Made by a program: the position numbers and the translations under genes. Shown piece after piece: positions 34,177-43,416 of a stretch of 64,000 bases of DNA; the stretch's first letter is position 1; each line of letters starts with the position of its first letter. The notes under the pieces are model-generated. The model had not been told where the DNA came from. It did no database searches and saw nothing but the letters and a program-made list of their open reading frames with translations. The DNA is taken from contig NZ_JBGMWH010000003.1 in NCBI RefSeq assembly GCF_041514305.1, positions 352,264-416,263 of the forward strand, read 5' to 3'. Source of the DNA: Salinarimonas chemoclinalis. Lineage in GTDB: Bacteria > Pseudomonadota > Alphaproteobacteria > Rhizobiales > Beijerinckiaceae.

Positions 34177-35469
34177 TCAGAGGTTGAGCCGGATCGCCAC
34201 GGAGCGGGCGTGGCCGTCGAGGCGCTCGGCGCGGCCGAGCGCGATCGCGGCGGGACCGAGCGCGCGCAGGGCGTCGGGCGTCAAGGACAGGATCGAGGTG
34301 CGCTTCATGAAGTCGAGCACCGAGAGGCCCGAGGAGAAGCGCGCCGAGCGCGCCGTCGGCAGCACGTGGTTGGGGCCGCCGACGTAGTCGCCGATGGCCT
34401 CCGGCGTATGGGCACCGAGGAAGATCGAGCCGGCGTTGCGCACCCGCGCGGCGAGCCGCTCGGGATCGGCGGTCTCGATCTCGAGATGCTCGGGCGCGAG
34501 CCGGTCGACGAGGGGGATCGCGCCCTCGAGATCGGGCACGACGATCACGGCGCCGAAGTCGCGCCAGGAAGCGCCGGCGATCTCGGCCCGGGACATCGTC
34601 GCCAGCGCCCGCTCCACCGCCGCCTCGACGGCGTCGGCGAGCGCCGGGCTGTCGGTGATCAGGATGGACTGCGCGGCGGCGTCGTGCTCCGCCTGGGCGA
34701 GCAGGTCGGCGGCGACCCAGTCCGGGTTCGCCTCGCCGTCGGCGAGGATCAGCACCTCGGAGGGGCCGGCGATCATGTCGATGCCCACCCGCCCGAACAC
34801 CCGGCGTTTGGCGGCGGCCACATAGGCGTTGCCCGGCCCGACGATCTTCGCCACCGGCGCGATCGTCGCGGTGCCGTAGGCGAGCGCCGCGATCGCCTGC
34901 GCGCCGCCCACCCGATAGACCTCGTCGACCCCCGCGATGCGGGCGGCGGCGAGCACCAGCGGATCGACCGCGCCGTCGGGGGTGGGCACGCACATGACGA
35001 TGCGCTCGACGCCCGCGACGCGGGCGGGGACGGCGTTCATCAGCACGGACGAGGGGTAGCTCGCGGTGCCGCCGGGCACGTAGAGGCCCGCGGCCTCCAC
35101 CGCCGTCCAGCGCCAGCCGCGGGTGACGCCGAGCGCGTCCGTCTCGCGCATGTCCTGCGGCTTCTGCGCCGCGTGGTAGCTCGCGATGCGCTCGCGAGCG
35201 AGGTGCAGCGCGTCGAGCGCGGTGCGGTCGCAGGCCGCCTCCGCGGCCTCCAGCTCGTCTCCCGTGATGCGCAGGCCGTCGGCGGCGAGGCTCAGGCGAT
35301 CGAAGCGGGCGGTGTAGTCGACGAGCGCGGCGTCGCCCCGCGCGATCACGTCGGCGATGACGGCGCGCACCACGCCGTCGACCTCCTCGGACGCCTCGCG
35401 CTTCATCCCCAGCAGGGCCTCGAAGGCCTGCGCGAAGGCGGGATCGCGCGCGTCGAGACGGATCGGCAT
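34177..35469 (-). CDS. hisD: Histidinol dehydrogenase
   Basis: This 430-residue zinc enzyme carries out the last two steps of histidine synthesis. The ATG at 35469 overlaps the stop of the upstream gene (TGATG). Conserved blocks include GGTASYPSSVLMNAVPARVAG, GPGNAYVAAAKRRVFG, IAGPSEVLI, QAEHD (zinc and base region), LAPEHLEI and the C-terminal GGPNHVLPTARSARFSSGLSVLDF. Length is normal. The pairing with a DUF2948 gene is typical of alphaproteobacteria and marks this as the biosynthetic gene. Confidence 0.96.
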   Translation of the reverse strand: MPIRLDARDPAFAQAFEALLGMKREASEEVDGVVRAVIADVIARGDAALVDYTARFDRLSLAADGLRITGDELEAAEAACDRTALDALHLARERIASYHAAQKPQDMRETDALGVTRGWRWTAVEAAGLYVPGGTASYPSSVLMNAVPARVAGVERIVMCVPTPDGAVDPLVLAAARIAGVDEVYRVGGAQAIAALAYGTATIAPVAKIVGPGNAYVAAAKRRVFGRVGIDMIAGPSEVLILADGEANPDWVAADLLAQAEHDAAAQSILITDSPALADAVEAAVERALATMSRAEIAGASWRDFGAVIVVPDLEGAIPLVDRLAPEHLEIETADPERLAARVRNAGSIFLGAHTPEAIGDYVGGPNHVLPTARSARFSSGLSVLDFMKRTSILSLTPDALRALGPAAIALGRAERLDGHARSVAIRLNL

Positions 35470-35951
35470 CAGCCCCGCGCCCCGCGGGGCTCGGGCGCGG
35501 CGTCCAGGATCGCCGGCGCCGCACGGGCCGGATCGTGCGCCGGGCGGCTCTCCACCTCCCAGACGGGGCCCATGTCCTTCATCTGCGCCTCGAGGCACTC
35601 GACCTCGACGCGGATGGCGCGGTCGTCGGAGAAGATCAGCGTGACGCAGCCGGCCGGAGCGGTCATCGGCTCGAAGGTGACGGCGAGGAGGTTGAGCACC
35701 TCGTCCTTGCGGCGCGGGTCCATGTTCCGGCAGCGCACGGCGAGCACGCGCTCGAAATGCAGGCCCGTGAGGCGCCGGCGGGGGGACTCGCCGGGGTCGC
35801 TCTCCCAGTCGAAGCGGCGGGCGCACAGGGCGAAGCGGCCCTCCTTGGGGAGATAGGCGACGTCCTCCACGCGCACGGCGGCATCCTGGAGGTGGGCCGA
35901 CACCACGGCGAGGTCTTCCTCGTCGAACGCGACCAGCTTGAGGAGATCCAT
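35469..35951 (-). CDS. DUF2948 family protein
   Basis: The product is 160 residues from the ATG at 35951 (MDLLKLVAFDEEDLAVVSAHLQDA), preceded by GAGGTG; an in-frame ATG further up gives an unlikely leader. It shows the DUF2948 pattern DVAYLPKEGRFALCARRFDWE and the block RCRNMDPRRKDEVLNLLAVTFE. It overlaps hisD by one base and is almost always linked to hisD in alphaproteobacteria, so a role linked to that operon is likely but unknown. Confidence 0.88.
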   Translation of the reverse strand: MDLLKLVAFDEEDLAVVSAHLQDAAVRVEDVAYLPKEGRFALCARRFDWESDPGESPRRRLTGLHFERVLAVRCRNMDPRRKDEVLNLLAVTFEPMTAPAGCVTLIFSDDRAIRVEVECLEAQMKDMGPVWEVESRPAHDPARAAPAILDAAPEPRGARG

Positions 35952-36079
35952 CGGTTCACACCTCGGCAGCACGGGGTTTTCCCTGAGATAGAGAGGGGGT
36001 CCCCGCCGCGCAACCGCCCGCCCGCGCATGAGGCGGTTTCGCGCGCCGCGCCGTGGCGCGACGTCTCACCGATCGCGGC

Positions 36080-37510
36080 TCACGGGTCGAGCCGGCCCGC
36101 CGGCGGGTCGGCCAGCGGGCGCATGGCGGGGGAGACCGCCATGGGGATGCGCCGGCCGCTTCCGGGCGCCGCGGCGAGCGCGCCGTCCGCGACGACGACC
36201 TCGCCCCGGCGCAGCACGGTGACCGGCCAGCCGGTCACCGTGCGCCCGGCGAAGGGATTGTAGCCCGTGCCGTCGTGGAGGTCGTCCACGCCGAAGGTGC
36301 GGGTCGCCGAGGGATCCCAGATCGCCACGTCGGCGTCGCAGCCCGGCAGCAGCCGGCCCTTGGCCGGGAGCCCGAAGACGTCGGCGGGTGTCGTGGCGGT
36401 GAGCGCCACGAACCGGTCGAGGCCCAGCCGCCCCTTCGTCACCATGGCGTCGAAGAGGAGCGGCAGGCGCGTCTCGAGGCCGGGCATGCCGTTCGCCATG
36501 CGGGTGAAGGGCGCGTCGCGGCCGTGCGCGTACTTGCCGCGCGCGTCGAGGCGGTAGGGCGCGTGGTCGGAGGAGACGAGGTCGAGATCGCCCCGCGCGA
36601 GCCCGGCCCAGAGCGCCTCCTGGTCCGCGCTCTCGCGCTGGGGCGGCGAGCACATCAGGCCGGCGGGCTCGACCGGCGGGTTCGCGAAGTCGGCCGCCGT
36701 CATGAAGAGGTAGTGCGGGCAGGTCTCCGCCACGACCGGCGCGCCGCGCCCGCGCGCCTCCCGCACCACGCCGACGCCCTCCGCGCAGGAGACGTGGAAC
36801 AGCATCACCGGCTGGCCGGTGAACTCCGCGAAGCGGCACATGCGCGAGAGCGCCTCGATCTCGGCCGCGCGCGGATGCGAGATCGGGTGGTGGTGGGGTG
36901 CCGTACGCCCGCTCTCGACGAGCCGGCGCACCATCCAGCGGACGAGCCCGTCGTTCTCCGCGTGGACGCAGACGATCCCGCCGCTGTCCCGCGCGGTCCA
37001 CAGAACGTCGAGGATCTCGGCGTCGCCGACGCGCACCTTGTCGTAGACCGTGAAGAGCTTGATCGAGCGATGCCCCGCCGCCATCAGCGCCGGCAGATCC
37101 TCCGTGAGGGTCGTGCCCGAGACGTCCGAGACGATCATGTGGAAGGCGTGGTCCGTCATGGCGCCGCGGGCGGCGAGCGCCTCGTAGTCGGCGACCACGC
37201 GCGAGAGCCGCATGCCGGGGTGCTGGGCGGCGAAGGAGATCGTGGTCGTCGTTCCGCCCATCAGCGCGGAGCGGGTCGCGGTCTCGAACGTGTCGGCGTT
37301 CATCAGGCCGGCGCCGGAGAGCTGCTCGATGTGGCAGTGGGAATCGACGCCGCCCGGCAGCACGAGCCGGCCCGTGGCGTCGATCTCGCGCCGGGCCGGG
37401 CCGAGGTCGGCGCCGAGCGCGGCGACCCTGCCGTCGCGGATCGCGAGATCGGCCCGGACGCTCCCCCCGCCGGTGGCGACGAGGCCGCCCCTGATCACGA
37501 CGTCGTGCAT
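36080..37510 (-). CDS. Dihydropyrimidinase/hydantoinase-type amidohydrolase
   Basis: The product is 476 residues from the ATG at 37510 after GGGGGAGCG. Metal ligands are visible: HCH in GGVDSHCHIEQ, a Lys in HRSIKLFTVYDK (candidate carboxylated lysine), H in CVHAENDG, H in LFHVSC, and D in SSDHAPY. This is the layout of D-hydantoinase/dihydropyrimidinase, which open five- or six-membered cyclic ureides. Several substrate-loop residues differ from the common SFKxFMAYK form, so the substrate may be unusual. It is divergent from gntR, and a palindromic GTGTATACAC lies between them. Confidence 0.85.
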   Translation of the reverse strand: MHDVVIRGGLVATGGGSVRADLAIRDGRVAALGADLGPARREIDATGRLVLPGGVDSHCHIEQLSGAGLMNADTFETATRSALMGGTTTTISFAAQHPGMRLSRVVADYEALAARGAMTDHAFHMIVSDVSGTTLTEDLPALMAAGHRSIKLFTVYDKVRVGDAEILDVLWTARDSGGIVCVHAENDGLVRWMVRRLVESGRTAPHHHPISHPRAAEIEALSRMCRFAEFTGQPVMLFHVSCAEGVGVVREARGRGAPVVAETCPHYLFMTAADFANPPVEPAGLMCSPPQRESADQEALWAGLARGDLDLVSSDHAPYRLDARGKYAHGRDAPFTRMANGMPGLETRLPLLFDAMVTKGRLGLDRFVALTATTPADVFGLPAKGRLLPGCDADVAIWDPSATRTFGVDDLHDGTGYNPFAGRTVTGWPVTVLRRGEVVVADGALAAAPGSGRRIPMAVSPAMRPLADPPAGRLDP

Positions 37511-37561
37511 CCCGCGCTCCCCCCGATTTCCGTTCCGGCTCTCGCTTGCATCAGGATACGG

Positions 37562-37573
37562 TGTGTATACACT
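37562..37573. promoter_or_regulatory. Putative GntR operator 1 (TGTGTATACACT)
   Basis: GTGTATACAC at 37563-37572 is a perfect palindrome in the 126-bp gap between the divergent hydantoinase and gntR genes. Its 9-base core TGTGTATAC recurs at 38359-38367 before the next operon. The form fits operators of FadR/VanR-type GntR regulators. Confidence 0.5.
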
Positions 37574-37636
37574 CATGACAAGCGGCCGCGATCCACGACG
37601 GCCGGGCGCGCGGGAGCGCGCGGGGAGGGCCGGCTC

Positions 37637-38302
37637 GTGCGCCAGGACGGAACCACGGGGGAGCCGAGCCCCAAGCTCGGCGACGCGACGCACGAGCGGC
37701 TGCGCGCCATGATCCTGTCGGGCGAGCTGCCGGCGGGCACGCGCCTCCAGGAGAAGCCGCTGGCCGAGCGGCTCGGCGTCTCGCGCACGCCGTGGCGCGA
37801 GGCGATCGCGCGGCTCTCGTCGGAGGGGCTCGTGTCGCGGGTCGCCGGCAACGCGCCGACGGTGAGTACGGTCTCGATCACCGAGATCATGGAGATCCTG
37901 CACGTGCGCCGCCTGCTCGAATGCGAGGCGGCGCGCCAGGCGGCGACGGTGGTGATCTCGCCCGAGCCCTTCCTGGAGATGCGCGCACGGGTCGAGCGCT
38001 TCCTCGGCCCGACGCGCCCCGACCCCGCGACCCACATGCGCCTCGACGAGGACCTGCACGGGGGCATCGCCCGCGCGTCGGGCTCGCGGCTCCTGCACGA
38101 CATGATCCTCGGACTCAAGCTCAAGACCCGGATGTACGACAAGGGCTCGATCCCCGAGCGCTTCGAGCCCGGCTGCCACGAGCACATCGCCATCCTCGAC
38201 GCCATCCTCGCCCGCGACCCGGAGCGCGCCGAGGCGGCGATGCGCACGCATCTGGAGAACGTGCGCGCCGGCATCCTCGGCCATCTGTCGCGCCTCTTCT
38301 GA
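37637..38302 (+). CDS. GntR family transcriptional regulator (FadR/VanR-like)
   Basis: The product is 221 residues from GTG 37637, with GGAGG nine bases upstream; no earlier ATG fits. The winged HTH occupies about residues 18-80 (HERLRAMILSGELPAGTRLQEKPLAERLGVSRTPWREA in part). The C-terminal FCD domain is all-helical with candidate metal ligands (D and H in RLDEDLHGGIARASG, and HEHIAILDAI). FCD regulators sense organic acids or related catabolites. The placement between the hydantoinase and the VOC/ABC operon suggests it controls both. Confidence 0.9.
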   Translation: MRQDGTTGEPSPKLGDATHERLRAMILSGELPAGTRLQEKPLAERLGVSRTPWREAIARLSSEGLVSRVAGNAPTVSTVSITEIMEILHVRRLLECEAARQAATVVISPEPFLEMRARVERFLGPTRPDPATHMRLDEDLHGGIARASGSRLLHDMILGLKLKTRMYDKGSIPERFEPGCHEHIAILDAILARDPERAEAAMRTHLENVRAGILGHLSRLF

Positions 38303-38342
38303 AGGCTGCCCGAAAAAGCGCCAGGCTGCCCGCAGCGGATCG

Positions 38343-38371
38343 TTGACAGAGGACACACTGTGTATACCATC
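38343..38371 (+). promoter_or_regulatory. Putative promoter with GntR operator 2 before the VOC/ABC operon
   Basis: TTGACA (38343-38348) is a perfect -35 box. TGTGTATAC (38359-38367), the core of the upstream palindrome, lies where a -10 element would be, so bound GntR would block polymerase. The -10 itself is weak (TATACC at 14 bp or ACCATC at 17 bp). Confidence 0.45.
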
Positions 38372-38401
38372 CCCATACGTAACGGGATCGGAGACAGAGG
38401 C

Positions 38402-38851
38402 ATGACGGACGAGGCCCCGACAGCAGCGCGCCCGGAGGCGCCCGTCGAGCTGGCGATCACGTTCCTCTACTATCGCGACCTGCCCCGGGCGATCGCCTTC
38501 TACGAGGGGGTGATGGGGTTCGCGCTCGCCATCGATCAGGGATGGTCGAAGATCTACCGCATGGCGGGCAGCGCCCATGTGGGTCTCGTCGACGAGACCC
38601 GGGGCATGCACCGCGCGGCGGACACCAAGCCGGTGCAACTGTGCATCCGCGTGCCCGACGTCGACGCCTGGCACGCCTGGGCCGCGTCGCAGGGCGTCGC
38701 CAAGCTCACCGCGCCGAAGGACTCGGCGTCCCTCGGCATCCGCGCCTTCGTCTTCGACGACCCGGAAGGCTACCAGATCGAGGTGCAGAGCGCGCTCGCC
38801 CGAGCCTCGGACCCGGCTCCTCCGACGAGGGCCGCTCGCAATTCCACATGA
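38402..38851 (+). CDS. VOC (glyoxalase/dioxygenase superfamily) protein
   Basis: The product is 149 residues from ATG 38402 after GGAGACAGAGG. It has two beta-alpha-beta units of the VOC fold: AITFLYYRDLPRAIAFYEGVMGF and QLCIRVPDVDAWHAWAASQG, ending FVFDDPEGYQIEVQ, where the last E is a usual metal ligand. The H in SAHVGLVDE may be another ligand. It is the first gene of the peptide-type ABC operon. The substrate is unknown; an isomerase or epimerase on the imported compound is a reasonable guess. Confidence 0.8.
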   Translation: MTDEAPTAARPEAPVELAITFLYYRDLPRAIAFYEGVMGFALAIDQGWSKIYRMAGSAHVGLVDETRGMHRAADTKPVQLCIRVPDVDAWHAWAASQGVAKLTAPKDSASLGIRAFVFDDPEGYQIEVQSALARASDPAPPTRAARNST

Positions 38852-38900
38852 AGAGGGCGGGGAACGCCCCTCGGCAAGACCCAGAGAGGACCCGATCACC

Positions 38901-40466
38901 ATGCATGCCCGCACGCCCCTCCGGCACCTCCTCGCCGGCGCCGCCCTCGCCGCCGTCCTCGCCACGCCCGCGCTGGCGCAGGACGAGACGAAGACCCTCA
39001 CCGTCGGCCTCACGGCGGACGCCGTGCACCTCGACCCGCAGGCGGGCGAGGAGCTGTCGTCGAACATCATGTTCTACCACATCTACGACCCGCTGATCCG
39101 GCGCGACGCCGACCTGAACTTCGGGCCCGGACTCGCGGAGAGCTGGGAGCTCGTCGACGACACGACCTGGCGCTTCCGGCTTCGCGACGACGTCGTCTTC
39201 CACAACGGCGAGCCCTTCGGCGCCGACGACGTCGTCTTCACGCTCGAGCGCCTCAAGGCCTCTCTGATGGCGAACCTCGCCAAGAACATCGAGCGCTTCT
39301 CGGCGATCGACGACCACACGGTCGAGATCGTGACCTTCCAGCCCTACGCGGCGCTGCCCAACGACCTCGCCGCGATCCTGATCCTCAACCGCGAGCACGT
39401 CACCAGCGTCGGCGAGGAGCAGGTCGACCTCCAGCCGGTGGGCACCGGCCCCTACGAGCTGGCCGAGTGGGTCAAGGAGGACCGGCTCGTCCTCGAGGCG
39501 AACGCGGACTACTGGGCGGGTGCGCCGGAGATCGACCGCGTCGTCTTCCGCCCGATCACCAACCCGGCGACGCGCACCGCCGCGCTCCTGACCGGCGAGC
39601 TCGACATCGTGCAGGACCTCTCGGTGCGCGACGTCGAGCGCGTGCGCCGCGAGGACGGCTTCGAGGTCATCATCCGCCCGAGCCTGCTCAACGTCGTGCT
39701 GGCGCTCGACGTGCGCGACACGTCGCCGACGATCCCGCTCGACACGAACCCGATGCAGGACAAGCGCGTGCGCGAGGCGATCGCCCGGGCGATCGACGTC
39801 GACACGATCTCGAAGATCATCATGAACGGGCTCTCGACCCCGTCCGATCAGTACGTCCCCTCGACCCACGTGGGCTACGTCGAGGGCGCGAGCTTCCGCG
39901 AGATGTACCCCTTCGACATCGAGGCCGCGCGTGCGCTGATGGCCGAGGCGGGCTGGGCCGACGGCTTCCAGATGACGCTCGACGCCACCAACAACCGCTA
40001 CGTCAACGATGCGCAGATCGCGCAGGCGCTGGCCTCCATGCTCTCCCAGATCGGCATCGATCTCGAGCTCAACCTGATGCCGCGGGCGAACTTCTTCGGC
40101 TACATCCGCGTCCCGTCCGAGCAGTCGAGCTTCATCATGTCCGGCTGGGACGTGCCCTCGGGCGACGCCGGCTCGATGTACGCGGTGATGTTCTACACCC
40201 GCGGCGTGAAGGAGGGCTACGGCCAGGTCAACCGCGGCTCCTACTCGAATCCCGAGGTGGACCGGCTGATCGACCTCGCGGACTCGACGCCGCGCATCGA
40301 GGAGCGCGACGTGCATCTCCAGGAGGCGACGAAGATCCTGCTCGAGGACATCCCGATGATCCCCGTCCACTACGAGCAGGACATCTACGCGGCGCGCGAC
40401 GGCGTCGTGTTCGAGCCGCGCACGGACAAGTTCCTGTGGGCCTACGAGATGGACGTCGGGGACTGA
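38901..40466 (+). CDS. ABC transporter substrate-binding protein, DppA/OppA family
   Basis: This 521-residue protein has a clear signal peptide (MHARTPLRHLLAGAALAAVL, cleavage after ALA near residue 26). The SBP_bac_5 domain is intact: LTADAVHLDPQ, IYDPLIRRDADLNFGPGLAESWE, TWRFRLRDDVVFHNGEPFGADDV, and the C-terminal GYGQVNRGSYSNPEVDRLID. It is periplasmic and delivers peptides or similar solutes to the permeases that follow. The ATG at 38901 lies 49 bp after the VOC gene. Confidence 0.93.
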   Translation: MHARTPLRHLLAGAALAAVLATPALAQDETKTLTVGLTADAVHLDPQAGEELSSNIMFYHIYDPLIRRDADLNFGPGLAESWELVDDTTWRFRLRDDVVFHNGEPFGADDVVFTLERLKASLMANLAKNIERFSAIDDHTVEIVTFQPYAALPNDLAAILILNREHVTSVGEEQVDLQPVGTGPYELAEWVKEDRLVLEANADYWAGAPEIDRVVFRPITNPATRTAALLTGELDIVQDLSVRDVERVRREDGFEVIIRPSLLNVVLALDVRDTSPTIPLDTNPMQDKRVREAIARAIDVDTISKIIMNGLSTPSDQYVPSTHVGYVEGASFREMYPFDIEAARALMAEAGWADGFQMTLDATNNRYVNDAQIAQALASMLSQIGIDLELNLMPRANFFGYIRVPSEQSSFIMSGWDVPSGDAGSMYAVMFYTRGVKEGYGQVNRGSYSNPEVDRLIDLADSTPRIEERDVHLQEATKILLEDIPMIPVHYEQDIYAARDGVVFEPRTDKFLWAYEMDVGD

Positions 40467-40539
40467 ACCTCCCGATCGTCACCGCGCGGCGCCGGGTCGA
40501 CCCGGCGCCGCGCGCCGTCCCAGGTGCCGAGGAACCGCG

Positions 40540-41505
40540 ATGCTGGCCTATGCGATCAAGCGGCTCGTCCAGATGGCCATCGTCCTGTGGGCGGTGTCCG
40601 TCATCGTCTTCCTGATGATGAGCTTCACCGGCGATCCCGTCTTCATGGTGATCCCCATCGATTCGACCGACGCAGAGATCGAGCAGGCGCGGCGCATCCT
40701 CGGCCTCGATCGCTCGATGCCGGAGCAGTACCTCGTCTTCCTGCAGAACCTCGTGCAGGGCGATTTCGGCCGCTCCTACGTCTTCCGCCAGCCGGCGATG
40801 GACCTCATCCTCGAGCGCCTGCCGGCGACGCTGGAACTCGTGATCGTCGCCATGCTGATCGCCGCCGTCGTCGCGATCCCGCTCGGCGTCTATGCCGGCG
40901 CGAACCCGGGCAAGCCGTTGAGCCGCCTCATCATGTCGGGCTCGCTGGTGGGCATCTCGCTGCCGGGTTTCTGGGTCGGCATGATGCTGATCTTCCTGTT
41001 CGCCGTGGAATGGCGGCTCCTGCCCTCGTCGGGGCGCGGGGACACGGTGGAGGTCTTCGGCATCCAGACCACGCTCCTGACCCGGGACGGCTGGACGCAC
41101 GTCGTCCTGCCCGCCGTGACGCTCTCGCTCGGCACGCTCGCCATCATCCTGCGCATGACCCGCGCGGGCATGATGGAGGTGATGCGCCAGGACTACATCA
41201 AGTTCGCCCGCGCCAAGGGCGCCTCGCGCAAGGACGTGCTCTACGGCCACGGGCTGCGCAACGCGCTGATCCCGGTCGTGACCATCTTCGGCCTGCAGAT
41301 CGGCGACCTGATCGCCTTCGCCACCATCACCGAGACGATCTTCGCCTGGCCCGGCATGGGCAAGCTGCTCGTCGACTCGATCTACCGCGCCGACCGGCCG
41401 GTCATCGTCGTCTACCTGATGCTCGTGGCGCTGATCTTCGTCGTCATCAACCTCGTCGTCGACCTCGTCTACACGGCGATCGACCCGCGCATCACCGTGA
41501 AGTGA
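40540..41505 (+). CDS. ABC transporter permease, DppB family
   Basis: This 321-residue inner-membrane protein has six predicted helices. The first is IKRLVQMAIVLWAVSVIVFLMM, and the EAA loop is RAKGASRKDVLYGHGLRNALIPVV, the contact for the ATPase. The family sign GDFGRSYVFRQP is present. It forms a heterodimer with the next permease. Confidence 0.94.
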   Translation: MLAYAIKRLVQMAIVLWAVSVIVFLMMSFTGDPVFMVIPIDSTDAEIEQARRILGLDRSMPEQYLVFLQNLVQGDFGRSYVFRQPAMDLILERLPATLELVIVAMLIAAVVAIPLGVYAGANPGKPLSRLIMSGSLVGISLPGFWVGMMLIFLFAVEWRLLPSSGRGDTVEVFGIQTTLLTRDGWTHVVLPAVTLSLGTLAIILRMTRAGMMEVMRQDYIKFARAKGASRKDVLYGHGLRNALIPVVTIFGLQIGDLIAFATITETIFAWPGMGKLLVDSIYRADRPVIVVYLMLVALIFVVINLVVDLVYTAIDPRITVK

Positions 41506-41518
41506 GGAGGACGGGACG

Positions 41519-42391
41519 ATGAACCAGCTCCTCGCCTCGCAATTCGTCTACAATTATCGCCGCAACGTCTCGGCCATCGCCGGCAGCGCGATCATCCTCG
41601 TCTGCGTGCTGATCGTGCTCTTCGGTCCTCTCGTCGCGCCGCAGAACCCCTACGACCTCACGCAGCTGAACCTGCTCGACAGCTACAAGCCGCCCGCCTG
41701 GATCGACGGCGGCGACCCGCGCTTCCCGCTCGGCACCGACGGGCAGGGTCGCGACGTGCTCTCCGCGATCCTCTACGGCACCCGCGTCTCGGCGCTGATC
41801 GGCATCGCCGCGATGTTGACGGCCTGCGCGATAGGCACCACGCTGGGGCTTCTCGCCGGCTTCTACGGCGGGCGGCTCGACGCCTTCATCATGCGCGTCG
41901 CCGACATCCAGCTGTCGTTCCCCTCGATGCTGATCGCGCTCTTCCTGATGAGCGCCTTCGGCACGGGGATCGACAAGGTGCTGATCGCGCTGACGCTCGT
42001 GGGCTGGGTCGTCTACGCGCGCACGGTGCGCGGCTCGACGCTGGGCGAGATCCAGAAGGAATACGTGCAGGCCGCCCGCGTCGCGGGGCTTCGCGACGGC
42101 AAGATCATCCGCCGTCACGTGCTGCCCAACGTGCTCACGCCCCTCATCGTGATCGCCACCGTGCAGGTGGGCACCTTCATCCTCATCGAGGCCTCGCTCT
42201 CCTTCCTGGGCGTCGGCGTGCCGATCACGCAGCCCTCGCTGGGGCTGCTCATCAAGAACGGCTTCGACGTCCTGTTCTCGGGCCTGTGGTGGACCTCCGT
42301 GTTCCCGGGCCTGATGATCATGGCGATGGTCTTCGGCATCAACCTGTTCGGCGACTTCCTGCGGGACGAGCTGAACCCCCGGCTGAAGTGA
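41519..42391 (+). CDS. ABC transporter permease, DppC family
   Basis: This 290-residue membrane protein has the DppC N-terminal helix (SAIAGSAIILVCVLIVLFGPLVAPQNPYD), the sign FPLGTDGQGRDVLSAILYGTRVS and the EAA loop AARVAGLRDGKIIRRHVLPNVLTPL. It starts 13 bp after the DppB-type gene with a GAGGAGGACGGG site. Confidence 0.95.
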   Translation: MNQLLASQFVYNYRRNVSAIAGSAIILVCVLIVLFGPLVAPQNPYDLTQLNLLDSYKPPAWIDGGDPRFPLGTDGQGRDVLSAILYGTRVSALIGIAAMLTACAIGTTLGLLAGFYGGRLDAFIMRVADIQLSFPSMLIALFLMSAFGTGIDKVLIALTLVGWVVYARTVRGSTLGEIQKEYVQAARVAGLRDGKIIRRHVLPNVLTPLIVIATVQVGTFILIEASLSFLGVGVPITQPSLGLLIKNGFDVLFSGLWWTSVFPGLMIMAMVFGINLFGDFLRDELNPRLK

Positions 42392-42399
42392 GGCGCGGG

Positions 42400-43416
42400 A
42401 TGGATCACGCGAAGGCCACCGCGCCGCTCCTCGACGTCCGCGATCTGCGCACGTATTTCCACACCTTCTCCGGCCCGGTGAAGGCGGTCGACGGGGTCAG
42501 CTTCACGCTGGCGCCGGGGGAAGTGATGGGCCTCGTCGGCGAATCCGGCGGCGGCAAGTCGGTGGTCGGCTTCTCGCTGCTCGGGCTGATCGATCCGCCC
42601 GGGAAGATCGAGGGCGGCGCGATCCGGCTCGGCGGGGAGGACATCGCCCGCGCCTCCGAGGAGCGGCTGCGCCGCATCCGGGGCCGGGAGATCGCGATGA
42701 TCTTCCAGGACCCGATGACCTCGCTCAACCCGGTGCGGACCATCGGCGCGCAGATGGACGAGATGCTGCGTCTCCACACCGATCTCGACGAGGGCGCGCG
42801 CAAGGCGCGCTGCATCGCCATGCTGGAGAGCGTCGGCATCTCGCGCGCCGCCGAGCGGCTGAAGGCCTACCCGCACCAGTTCTCGGGCGGGATGCGCCAG
42901 CGCGTCGTCATCGCCATCGCGCTCCTGGCCTCCCCGCGGCTGATCGTGGCGGACGAGCCGACGACGGCGCTCGACGTGACGATCCAGTCGCAGATCCTCA
43001 AGCTGATGCGCAAGCGCATCGCGGAGACCGGGGCGGCGATGATCCTCGTCACGCACGATCTCGCGGTGGTCTCCGAGATGGTCGACAAGATCGTCGTCCT
43101 CTATTGCGGCAAGGTCGTCGAGACCGGTCCGGCGCGGGAGGTGATCGCCGACCCCTCGCACCCCTACACGCGCGGCCTCGTCGATTCGATCCCCAACCCG
43201 AAGGACCGCAAGCCGCGGCTCGCGCAGATCCCCGGCGCGGTGCCCGACATCCGCGACCTCCCCTCCGGCTGCAGCTTCCGCCCGCGCTGCCCTCGGGCGA
43301 AGGCGCGATGCGCCGAGGTCTCCCCGACGCTCGCCCCGACCCGCGGGGCGCTCCAGGCCGCCTGCCACTTCCCGCTCGTCGAGGACGTCGCCCTGACCGG
43401 TGGAGCACGCGCATGA
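42400..43416 (+). CDS. ABC transporter ATP-binding protein, DppD family
   Basis: The product is 338 residues from ATG 42400. Walker A is GESGGGKSVVGFS, the signature is FSGGMRQRVVIAIAL and Walker B is LIVADEPTTALD. The C-terminal oligopeptide-transporter extension has the four-cysteine pattern CSFRPRCPRAKARCAEVSP, which in relatives holds an iron-sulfur cluster. It overlaps the next ATPase gene as ATGA. Confidence 0.95.
   Translation: MDHAKATAPLLDVRDLRTYFHTFSGPVKAVDGVSFTLAPGEVMGLVGESGGGKSVVGFSLLGLIDPPGKIEGGAIRLGGEDIARASEERLRRIRGREIAMIFQDPMTSLNPVRTIGAQMDEMLRLHTDLDEGARKARCIAMLESVGISRAAERLKAYPHQFSGGMRQRVVIAIALLASPRLIVADEPTTALDVTIQSQILKLMRKRIAETGAAMILVTHDLAVVSEMVDKIVVLYCGKVVETGPAREVIADPSHPYTRGLVDSIPNPKDRKPRLAQIPGAVPDIRDLPSGCSFRPRCPRAKARCAEVSPTLAPTRGALQAACHFPLVEDVALTGGARA

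Noticed and set aside
36053..38302. Very long + frame leading into gntR
   Set aside because: The part before 37637 is antisense to the hydantoinase gene. Similarity to GntR begins only after the GTG at 37637.
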